A stretch of DNA of 8,391 nucleotides from NCBI GenBank assembly GCA_022560715.1, contig JADFSQ010000061.1, forward strand, positions 1 to 8,391. The letters are read 5' to 3'. A model generated the notes under the pieces. It did no database searches. It worked only from the letters and a program-made list of their open reading frames with translations, and was not told the DNA's origin. The stretch's first letter is position 1, and every line of letters begins with the position of its first letter. Source of the stretch: Bacteroidota bacterium (GTDB taxonomy: Bacteria; Bacteroidota; Bacteroidia; Flavobacteriales; Flavobacteriaceae). Shown here one piece after another: positions 1-5,669 of the stretch. The translations under genes and the position numbers were made by a program.

Positions 1-25
1 GTTTGCAGTAGCAGTTTACAGTAAC

Positions 26-68
26 AAAATCAGTGATAAATCTGTTAAAATCAGTACCATCAGCGTTC
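26..68. repeat. Degenerate ~10-nt repeats (ATCAGTG-like)
   Basis: Four related 7-mers follow one another at about 9-11 nt spacing: ATCAGTG at 29-35, ATCTGTT at 40-46, ATCAGTA at 50-56 and ATCAGCG at 59-65. Further CAGT tetramers lie just upstream at 6-9, 12-15 and 19-22. No reading frame covers the region. It sits beyond the 3' end of the minus-strand engB gene and looks like a decayed short tandem repeat in intergenic DNA. I recall similar ATCAGTG/ATCTGTG strings between genes of other Bacteroidota, but no function is known to me. Confidence 0.4.
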
Positions 69-154
69 TATAAAAATGATAAACGAAAAGAGAAAAGTGA
101 AAAGCTAAAAATAAAGACTTGAAAGATTAAACTTAAATTTAAGCACAAAAACAT

Positions 155-197
155 CACTTTAGGCACTTTAAGTACTCTAAACTCTAGGCACTGAATA
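155..197. repeat. Degenerate 9-bp tandem repeat (CACTTTAGG-like)
   Basis: Successive units are CACTTTAGG (155-163), CACTTTAAG (164-172), TACTCTAAA (173-181), a shortened CTCTAGG (182-188) and CACTGAATA (189-197). The array ends two bases before the engB stop codon, so it lies in the 3' untranslated part of the engB transcript. The rest of 1-198 is A-rich, with no gene and no clear GC-rich terminator hairpin. Function is unknown; slippage-derived low-complexity sequence is the simplest reading. Confidence 0.45.
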
Positions 198-198
198 G

Positions 199-810
199 TT
201 ACAAAAATTGGTCTTTTACTTCCATGTTAGTGTTTTCAATATAGTTTAATAACTCGTCTTTGCCAATACTTTTTGAAGAAGAGGTTATAAAGTAGTTTGG
301 CATATCTTCCCATGTTTCTAAAAGAACGGCTTTATAATCCTGAATGTGATTTTCTATAGCTTTAGGCTTCAATTTATCTGCTTTAGTAAAAACTATTGAA
401 AACGGAATGATGTGTTCGCCCAACCATTCCATAAATTTTAAATCTAAGGGTTGAGGTTTATGTCGAATATCAATGAGAACAAATGCAGATACTAGTTGTT
501 TTCGTTGTTTAAAATATGAAGTTATAAATTTTTGAAATATTTTTTTTGAAGACTTAGATACTCTTGCATAGCCATAGCCAGGTAAATCGACTAAATACCA
601 ATTATTATTAATAATAAAATGATTGATAAGTTGCGTTTTTCCTGGTCGTCCAGAAGTTTTAGCCAGACTTTTACGATCGGTAAGCATATTTATTAAAGAA
701 GATTTTCCAACATTACTTCTGCCAATAAAAGCGTATTCCGGTAAGTTATTACTGGGACATTTATTAACGTCTTGATTACTTATAACAAATTCGGCAGACT
801 TGATTTTCAT
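199..810 (-). CDS. engB: Ribosome biogenesis GTPase EngB (YihA/YsxC)
   Basis: EngB is a cytoplasmic TrmE-Era-EngA-EngB-Septin-family GTPase that assists late assembly of the 50S ribosomal subunit and is generally essential. The 203-residue protein has the family's usual length and all G motifs: the P-loop GRSNVGKSS at 30-38, the switch I threonine in GKTQ at 57-60, G3 DLPGYG at 75-80, G4 TKAD at 142-145 and G5-like TSSSK at 176-180. I start it at the ATG complementary to 808-810, because [12 protein letters not shown] is the usual N-terminus in this group; an upstream TTG at 823-825 would add five residues with no family support. It lies 74 nt downstream of the hydrolase gene on the same strand. 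I see no TAnnTTTG element in that gap, so co-transcription with the hydrolase is plausible. Confidence 0.97.
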   Translation of the reverse strand: MKIKSAEFVISNQDVNKCPSNNLPEYAFIGRSNVGKSSLINMLTDRKSLAKTSGRPGKTQLINHFIINNNWYLVDLPGYGYARVSKSSKKIFQKFITSYFKQRKQLVSAFVLIDIRHKPQPLDLKFMEWLGEHIIPFSIVFTKADKLKPKAIENHIQDYKAVLLETWEDMPNYFITSSSKSIGKDELLNYIENTNMEVKDQFL

Positions 811-884
811 ATTTATTTCCCACAATAGCGAGAATCAGTATAATTGAATTATTAAAATTTAAGATTTAAAAAACAGGTATTAAC

Positions 885-1649
885 TTAAAATTTTCTATCG
901 CTTAACCATTTAAAAAGTATTTGGTTGAATTCTTCCGGGCGTTCCATCATAGCTGCATGTCCACATTTATCAATCCAAAATAAATCGGAATCTGGTAAAA
1001 GTTCTTGAAATACCTCTGCGACTTCTGGAGGAGTTACAACATCGTTTTCCCCCCAAATAATGCACGTTGGAGTTTTCATATTCGGAAGGTCTTTAGACAT
1101 ATTATGACGAATCGCACTTTTGGCAATAGCAAGCGTTTTAATAAGTTTATTTCGGTCATTTACAATTTCATAAACTTCATCTACAATTTCTTTTGTAGCA
1201 ACTTTTGGATCGTAAAAAACATCTTGGGCTTTTTTCTTAATAACTTCATAATCGCGTCTTTTGGTATAACCACTTCCCATTGCACTTTCGTATAATCCAG
1301 AGCTTCCGGTAATAACCAATGCTTTAATTTTTTCAGGATAAATTTTTGTATGATATAATGCAATATGACCACCTAAGGAATTGCCTAATAAAATAACATT
1401 ATCAAAATCTTTATAAATTATAAAATCTAATAAATATTTAGCAAAACTTTTTACATTAGTTTTTAAAAGAGATTTGGTATATAATGGCAACTCTGGAATA
1501 ACAACTTTAAACCCATTATTACTAAAAAAGTCCGTAACACCATCAAAGTTACTTAAGCCTCCCATTAAACCATGAAGGATTATAATTGGAGTGCCTTCTC
1601 CAACTTCAATATAACTATAATTGCCTTCTTTTTTTAAAGTGTATGCCAT
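885..1649 (-). CDS. Alpha/beta-fold hydrolase, substrate unknown
   Basis: The 254-residue protein is a single-domain alpha/beta-hydrolase. The oxyanion-hole HG motif is at 26-27 (HGLMGG). The nucleophile elbow GNSLGG at 89-94 puts the catalytic Ser at 91. The acid is probably Asp203 in WGENDVVTP, and the catalytic His is His231 in CGHAAMMERP. The triad is complete, so an active esterase, lipase or C-C hydrolase-type enzyme is expected. The family is too broad to name a substrate. There is no signal peptide or membrane segment, so it should be cytoplasmic. The ATG at 1647-1649 (complement) fits the usual N-terminus. The gene is transcribed away from mraZ and toward engB. From memory, this gene is a frequent neighbour of mraZ in Flavobacteriaceae, which may reflect retained synteny rather than a role in wall synthesis. 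Confidence 0.9.
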   Translation of the reverse strand: MAYTLKKEGNYSYIEVGEGTPIIILHGLMGGLSNFDGVTDFFSNNGFKVVIPELPLYTKSLLKTNVKSFAKYLLDFIIYKDFDNVILLGNSLGGHIALYHTKIYPEKIKALVITGSSGLYESAMGSGYTKRRDYEVIKKKAQDVFYDPKVATKEIVDEVYEIVNDRNKLIKTLAIAKSAIRHNMSKDLPNMKTPTCIIWGENDVVTPPEVAEVFQELLPDSDLFWIDKCGHAAMMERPEEFNQILFKWLSDRKF

Positions 1650-1674
1650 GTATTTATTGTCGTTTCAATAAAAA

Positions 1675-1682
1675 CAAATCTA
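1675..1682 (-). promoter_or_regulatory. Putative -7 promoter element for the hydrolase-engB unit
   Basis: Read on the minus strand, this is TAGATTTG, an exact match to the Bacteroidota -7 consensus TAnnTTTG. It ends 25 nt before the hydrolase ATG, which would give a leader of roughly 20 nt. No convincing TTG/TTTG -33 element is visible at the expected distance. Octamers of this kind arise by chance in AT-rich DNA, so the call rests on the match plus its position. Confidence 0.45.
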
Positions 1683-1840
1683 CATAATTTTTATTTAAGG
1701 GAACTTTTGAGAATTCAATTGATACTTCAATATTGTTAATTAATAATTTCAATGTTCAACCATTTGATTTTTAGTGTTTAAAGAATTTGAATTCCTTGTT
1801 TTAAACGAATTATTATGCTTTTAATAGAAAATTATTAACA

Positions 1841-1870
1841 AAGTGGTAAAAAGTGGTAAAAAGTGGTAAA
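1841..1870 (+). promoter_or_regulatory. Putative MraZ operator: three 10-bp direct repeats
   Basis: The decamer AAGTGGTAAA occurs three times in perfect tandem (1841-1850, 1851-1860, 1861-1870), 45 bp before the mraZ start. MraZ proteins bind arrays of short direct repeats upstream of their own operon with one helical turn between units: TGGGN boxes spaced by 5 nt in Escherichia coli and AAAGTG(T/G)-type boxes in mycoplasmas. Each unit here contains AAAGTGG once the preceding A is counted, so it matches the mycoplasma form closely. The array lies just upstream of the -7 element and covers where a -33 element should be, which suggests autoregulation by competition with RNA polymerase. MraZ binding is inferred from this similarity and from mraZ being the next gene. 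Confidence 0.85.
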
Positions 1871-1878
1871 ATTTTTAT

Positions 1879-1886
1879 TAGATTTG
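1879..1886 (+). promoter_or_regulatory. Putative -7 element of the dcw operon promoter
   Basis: TAGATTTG matches the Bacteroidota consensus TAnnTTTG exactly. It lies 28 nt before the mraZ start codon, giving an expected transcription start near 1890-1893 and a leader of about 25 nt. The usual -33 TTTG is absent; the second GTGG repeat unit (1853-1856) occupies about that position. The leader has no Shine-Dalgarno sequence and is A-rich, as is normal for Bacteroidota mRNAs. Confidence 0.65.
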
Positions 1887-1914
1887 ATACCTATACAATT
1901 AAACCAACTAAACT

Positions 1915-2385
1915 TTGAATTCACTTATAGGAACATACGAATGTAAAGTTGATGCTAAAGGCAGACTCATGTTGCCATCAGCTTTAAAAAAGCAGTTGTC
2001 TCCTGTAGTTCAAGGAGGTTTTGTTTTAAAACGAGCCGTTTTTCAGTCGTGTTTAGAGTTGTACCCAATGAGTGAATGGGAAGCTTTGATGCAAAAAGTA
2101 AATAAACTAAATCGCTTTAAAAAGAAGAATAACGATTTTATTCGTCGGTTTACAGCTGGAGTTAAATTTATCGAGATGGATGCTTCGGGACGTTTACTTA
2201 TTCCAAAAGACTTAATTGCTTTTGCAGGCATCTCAAAAGAGATTGTAGTGTCTTCAGCAATAAATATAATTGAGATTTGGGATAAAAACAAATATGAAAA
2301 AGCAATAGATGATGTAGCAATAGATTTTGCAGATTTAGCCGAAGAGGTAATGGGACAAGACGATGAAGGCGATGGAATATCATAA
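1915..2385 (+). CDS. mraZ: Transcriptional regulator MraZ
   Basis: MraZ is a DNA-binding protein with two SpoVT-AbrB-like domains that forms ring-shaped oligomers and regulates the dcw cluster it heads. The two signature DxxxR motifs are present: DAKGR at 13-17 and DASGR at 89-93. At 156 residues the length is normal, and the tail is acidic (GQDDEGDG, about 147-154). The start must be the TTG at 1915. An in-frame TAA lies at 1909-1911 with no ATG or GTG between them, the first downstream in-frame ATG would remove the first DxxxR motif, and the encoded N-terminus NSLIGTYECKVD is the canonical one. The gene follows the three putative MraZ boxes and overlaps rsmH by 23 nt (14 nt if rsmH begins at its second ATG). 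It probably regulates the whole downstream operon. Confidence 0.96.
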   Translation: MNSLIGTYECKVDAKGRLMLPSALKKQLSPVVQGGFVLKRAVFQSCLELYPMSEWEALMQKVNKLNRFKKKNNDFIRRFTAGVKFIEMDASGRLLIPKDLIAFAGISKEIVVSSAINIIEIWDKNKYEKAIDDVAIDFADLAEEVMGQDDEGDGIS

Positions 2386-3268
2386 TCCGGTATTGTTAAA
2401 AGAAACTGTTGACGGTTTAAATATTATTGAAGATGGAGTTTATGTAGATGTAACTTTTGGAGGTGGAGGACACAGTAAAGAAATCCTAAACAGATTAGGA
2501 AAAAACGGAAAGTTAATAGCCTTCGATCAAGATCAAGACGCTCTTTTAAATACAATTGATGATAGCAGATTTACATTAATAAATGAAAATTTTAGATACG
2601 TAAAACGATTTTTAAGATTTCATGGTGTAAAAAAAGTGGATGGTATTCTTGCCGATTTTGGAGTGTCTTCACATCAGTTTGATGTTCCAAAACGTGGTTT
2701 TTCAATACGCTTTGAGGCAGATCTAGATATGAGGATGAATCAACAGGAAACACTATCGGCACATACAGTTATTAACGAGTATGATGAGCAACAATTAAGG
2801 CAAGTGTTTTGGCAATATGGCGAATTGAGAAATGCACCAGCATTGGCAAAAACAATAGTTTTAAATAGAGAGGAAGACGATATAAAAACAACAGAGCAGT
2901 TAAAGAACGCGTTAAAAAAGCATCTTCCTGCTTATAGAGAAAACAAAATTTTGGCTCAAATCTACCAAGCGATAAGAATAGAAGTTAATCAAGAGATTGA
3001 AGTGTTAAAAGAGTTTTTATTACAAACGCCAGATTTGTTAAAAACAGGAGGTAGAATAAGTTTTATATCCTATCACTCGTTAGAAGATAGATTGGTAAAA
3101 CGTTTTATAAGAAATGGAATGTTTGAAGGTGAGCCTGAAAAAGATATGTTTGGAAATTTTACTGTTCCGTTAAAAAAAATAGGAAAATTAATTATCCCAA
3201 CACAAGAAGAAATAAAAATAAATAACAGGGCAAGAAGTGCAAAATTAAGAATAGCAGAAAAAATATAA
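2363..3268 (+). CDS. rsmH: 16S rRNA m4C1402 methyltransferase RsmH (MraW)
   Basis: RsmH is a cytoplasmic S-adenosylmethionine-dependent enzyme that N4-methylates C1402 in the decoding centre of 16S rRNA. The sequence shows the SAM-binding TFGGGGHS at 31-38, an acidic SAM-ribose segment FDQD at 54-57, the ADFGVSSHQ motif at 97-105, GFSIRFEADLDMRM at 112-125, SYHSLEDRLVK at 236-246 and the C-terminal NNRARSAKLR at 287-296. At 301 residues it is of normal size. Two in-frame ATGs are possible, at 2363 and 2372. I give the longer form, but the second (MEYHNPVLLKET) is equally plausible. Both lie inside the end of mraZ, so translational coupling is likely. Its position directly after mraZ is the standard dcw order. 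Confidence 0.96.
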   Translation: MKAMEYHNPVLLKETVDGLNIIEDGVYVDVTFGGGGHSKEILNRLGKNGKLIAFDQDQDALLNTIDDSRFTLINENFRYVKRFLRFHGVKKVDGILADFGVSSHQFDVPKRGFSIRFEADLDMRMNQQETLSAHTVINEYDEQQLRQVFWQYGELRNAPALAKTIVLNREEDDIKTTEQLKNALKKHLPAYRENKILAQIYQAIRIEVNQEIEVLKEFLLQTPDLLKTGGRISFISYHSLEDRLVKRFIRNGMFEGEPEKDMFGNFTVPLKKIGKLIIPTQEEIKINNRARSAKLRIAEKI

Positions 3269-3295
3269 TTAAAGTCAAATTTTAACCTAAATAAA

Positions 3296-3337
3296 TTCTC
3301 TCCCTTTGGGAGAGATGTCTCGAAGAGACAGAGTGGG
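3296..3337 (+). repeat. Tandem-hairpin repeat element in the ftsL leader
   Basis: Two perfect inverted repeats stand side by side. The first has arms CTCTCCC (3298-3304) and GGGAGAG (3308-3314) around a TTT loop. The second has arms TGTCTC (3316-3321) and GAGACA (3325-3330) around a GAA loop. GAGTGGG follows and ends at 3337, two bases before the ftsL ATG. The segment is much richer in G and C than its surroundings. I recall near-identical strings of this kind dispersed between genes in Flavobacteriaceae genomes, so I read it as a copy of a REP-like or miniature inverted-repeat family. There is no T-run after either stem, so it does not look like a normal intrinsic terminator. In the mRNA it would put strong structure immediately before the ftsL start. 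Confidence 0.75.
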
Positions 3338-3338
3338 A

Positions 3339-3656
3339 ATGAAAAAAAGTATAAACAGCATTTTAAGAGGAAAATTTTTAATAAGCGACGATTCGTTTAA
3401 AAACTGGAGGTTGATACTTTTTTTGTCATTTCTCGCTGTTATCATGATTGCAAGCTCGCATAGTGCAGATAGAAAAGTGTACAAGATTGCAAAATTAAAC
3501 GAAGATGTTAAAGAGTTGCGTTCAGCTTTTGTAGAAGGACGCTCGAAATTAATGAAATTGAAAATGGAATCTTCAGTCATAAAAAAATTAGCAGACAAAG
3601 GATTATCTCCATCAGAGATTCCGCCAAAAAAAATAAAAGTAAAATCACAAAATTAA
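3339..3656 (+). CDS. ftsL: FtsL-like cell division protein
   Basis: This small bitopic inner-membrane protein is the FtsL-type component of the divisome, which links FtsQ/FtsB to FtsW-FtsI in better-studied bacteria. The 105-residue product has a short basic cytoplasmic N-terminus, one transmembrane helix at about 24-40 (WRLILFLSFLAVIMIAS), a periplasmic stretch at about 45-88 with coiled-coil character, and a proline- and lysine-rich tail (PSEIPPKKIKVK). FtsL sequences diverge strongly, so the call rests on this architecture, the position between rsmH and ftsI, and resemblance to flavobacterial FtsL-like proteins. I start at the ATG at 3339. Upstream in-frame TTG (3306) and ATG (3315) codons lie inside the repeat element and would add residues encoded by the repeat. 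The stop is 9 nt before ftsI, in the same reading frame. Confidence 0.88.
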   Translation: MKKSINSILRGKFLISDDSFKNWRLILFLSFLAVIMIASSHSADRKVYKIAKLNEDVKELRSAFVEGRSKLMKLKMESSVIKKLADKGLSPSEIPPKKIKVKSQN

Positions 3657-3665
3657 AGTTCACCC

Positions 3666-5669
3666 TTGGCAATAAACGAGAAGAACATATTAAACCGATT
3701 GTATTTTGTAGCTGGATGTATGTTTATCTTCTCACTTCTGGTGGTTTATAAATTGGTTGACATACAATTTATTCAAGGTAATCAATATCGGGAATTAGCA
3801 GAAAAGAGAACAATAAAAAATGTTGTCATTCCAGCAAATAGAGGTAATGTATATTCGGCGGATGGTAGTTTGTTAGCAACATCAGTTCCAAAATATGATA
3901 TTAGGTTTGATGCCATAACACCTTCAAATAAAAACTTCGAAAAATATTTAAATCCATTATGCGATGCGTTATCAAAATTTCACGGAAAGCCTTCAGCATA
4001 TTATCAACAAGACATTAGAAAAGCAAGAGTCAATAAAAACAGATATTATTTGTTGGCAAGAAATCTTGGCTATTCAGATTATTTAAAATTTAGAAACTTT
4101 CCATTATTAAAATTAGGTGCGTTTAGTGGCGGATTAATTGTTGAGCAAACTACCAAACGTGAGTATCCAATGGGAGGAATTGCACAGCGTACAATTGGTT
4201 ATGAGAGGATTGATGAAAAAGGTAATATAACACGACCAGGAATCGATGGTGCATTTGGTGTAAAATATTTAAGAGGAAAAGAAGGACGAAGATGGAAACA
4301 AAAAATAGGGAAAGGACAATGGAAACCTATTCAGGATTTTAATCAGGTTGAACCCCAAGATGGATATGATGTCTATACAACCATTGATGTCAATATACAA
4401 GATATTGCACATCATGCATTGCTGGAGCAGCTTGAATATTTTAGTGCAGATCATGGTTGTGTTGTTGTTATGGAAACTAAAACAGGTGAGATCAAAGCAA
4501 TTTCTAATCTTGGAAGAACCTCTAAAGGCACCTATTATGAACGGTTGAATTATGCAGTAGGCGAATCGCACGAGCCAGGATCTACATTTAAACTTATGGC
4601 AATGGTCGCCGCACTTGAAGATAAGGTGATTGACACAAGCGATATCGTAGATACAGGAAAAGGTGTGCTTTCATTTTATGGCAGAAAAGTTAGAGATTCT
4701 AAACGTGGAGGTTATGGTAAAATTTCAGCAGCTCGAGCTTTTGAGGTGTCTTCAAATACTGGATTGGTCAAACTAATTAATAATAGTTATAAAAATAATC
4801 CAACAAAGTTTGTGGATAGGCTCTACAAAATGGGATTGAATAATAAACTCGATTTGCCAATTATTGGCGAAGGAGTTCCATTCATTCCACATCCAAGCGA
4901 CAAAAAAGAATGGGACGGTTTAGACCTTCCTTGGATGGCATTTGGCTATGGTGTGTCATTAACTCCTTTACAAATTTTAACGTTTTACAATGCTATTGCT
5001 AATGATGGCGAAATGGTAAAACCACGATTTTTAAAAGATGTAAAAGAATTTAGCAAAGTTATTGTGCATTTTGAAAAAGAGGTGATCAATCCAGCAGTAT
5101 GCTCATTAGAAACAGCAAAAAAAGTTCAGCAAATGATGAAAAATGTTGTTGAGAAAAAGCATGGAACTGCACATAATATTTATTCGCCAAACTTTTCTAT
5201 GGCAGGAAAAACGGGAACATGTCAGACCGAATACTGGAAAGAACCAGGACTATACATCGCATCTTTTGTAGGTTATTTTCCCGCAGATAACCCTAAATAT
5301 TCGTGCATTGTTGTAATTCATAAACCTGATAAAAAAATGGGATATTATGGAAATATAGTTGCCGCTCCAGTATTTAAGAAAATTGCCCAAAAGATATATA
5401 CAGATACTCCGGTTATTGATACTGTCGAAAATTTAGAAGAAAAGTCTGCCATTGTAGTGCAAAGCTATGAAGCCTACTACCAAACAGCTCAGAAATATAA
5501 AACAATAATGCCAAATGTTGAAGGTATGCCAGCTATGGATGCTATTACACTACTTGAAAATATGGGAATGAAAGTAAAACTTATAGGAAGTGGAAAAGTG
5601 ATAAAGCAATCGGTTGCTAAAGGAATTAAAATAAAGAAAAATCAAATAGTAGTATTAGAATTATCTTGA
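3666..5669 (+). CDS. ftsI: Septal peptidoglycan transpeptidase FtsI (PBP3) with C-terminal PASTA domain
   Basis: FtsI is a class B penicillin-binding protein that cross-links septal peptidoglycan in the periplasm, working with FtsW. The 667-residue protein has one N-terminal membrane anchor (about 13-31), a PBP dimerisation (pedestal) domain (about 50-230) including the ANRGNVYSADG segment at 57-67, and a transpeptidase domain (about 240-580). The catalytic motifs are intact: SxxK as S306-TF-K309 in EPGSTFK, SxN as S362-S-N364, and KTG at 515-517. A single PASTA domain follows at about 612-667. There is no glycosyltransferase domain. The start is TTG at 3666. The ftsL stop at 3654-3656 is in frame upstream with no ATG or GTG between, and the next ATG would fall inside the anchor. 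The stop overlaps the murE start in TTGA. Confidence 0.96.
   Translation: MAINEKNILNRLYFVAGCMFIFSLLVVYKLVDIQFIQGNQYRELAEKRTIKNVVIPANRGNVYSADGSLLATSVPKYDIRFDAITPSNKNFEKYLNPLCDALSKFHGKPSAYYQQDIRKARVNKNRYYLLARNLGYSDYLKFRNFPLLKLGAFSGGLIVEQTTKREYPMGGIAQRTIGYERIDEKGNITRPGIDGAFGVKYLRGKEGRRWKQKIGKGQWKPIQDFNQVEPQDGYDVYTTIDVNIQDIAHHALLEQLEYFSADHGCVVVMETKTGEIKAISNLGRTSKGTYYERLNYAVGESHEPGSTFKLMAMVAALEDKVIDTSDIVDTGKGVLSFYGRKVRDSKRGGYGKISAARAFEVSSNTGLVKLINNSYKNNPTKFVDRLYKMGLNNKLDLPIIGEGVPFIPHPSDKKEWDGLDLPWMAFGYGVSLTPLQILTFYNAIANDGEMVKPRFLKDVKEFSKVIVHFEKEVINPAVCSLETAKKVQQMMKNVVEKKHGTAHNIYSPNFSMAGKTGTCQTEYWKEPGLYIASFVGYFPADNPKYSCIVVIHKPDKKMGYYGNIVAAPVFKKIAQKIYTDTPVIDTVENLEEKSAIVVQSYEAYYQTAQKYKTIMPNVEGMPAMDAITLLENMGMKVKLIGSGKVIKQSVAKGIKIKKNQIVVLELS

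Noticed and set aside
132..143. 12-bp perfect palindrome CTTAAATTTAAG after engB
   Set aside because: It has no loop, is almost entirely A/T, and has no T-run or paired site, so neither a terminator nor an operator is supported.
811..825. Longer EngB starting at TTG 825
   Set aside because: The five extra residues (MWEIN) have no family support, and the ATG at 808-810 gives the standard N-terminus.
854..894. AAAATTTAAG / CTTAAAATTTT inverted repeat as a terminator at the hydrolase stop
   Set aside because: The stem is almost all A-T with a bulge and overlaps the coding end; it would be too weak to support a terminator call.
1776..1806. Inverted repeat GTTTAAA (1776-1782) and TTTAAAC (1800-1806) upstream of mraZ
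   Set aside because: The arms are short, A/T-only apart from one end base, and nearly self-palindromic; this is expected by chance in such AT-rich DNA.
1841..1870. CRISPR-like or microsatellite array
   Set aside because: Three 10-bp units without spacers cannot be a CRISPR. The position before mraZ and the match to known MraZ boxes give a specific explanation.
2043..2383. Antisense open frames inside mraZ, and similar ones inside the hydrolase, ftsL, ftsI, murE and mraY
   Set aside because: They lie wholly within strongly conserved genes in other frames, show no recognisable domains, and have no promoter or spacing signals of their own.
3298..3314. Intrinsic terminator between rsmH and ftsL
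   Set aside because: The 7-bp stem is perfect, but it is followed by ATGTCTCGAAGAG rather than a run of T, and termination here would cut the dcw operon. A dispersed repeat fits better.
3306..3338. Longer FtsL starting at TTG 3306 or ATG 3315
   Set aside because: The extra residues are encoded by the hairpin repeat; the ATG at 3339 matches the typical N-terminus of flavobacterial FtsL-like proteins.
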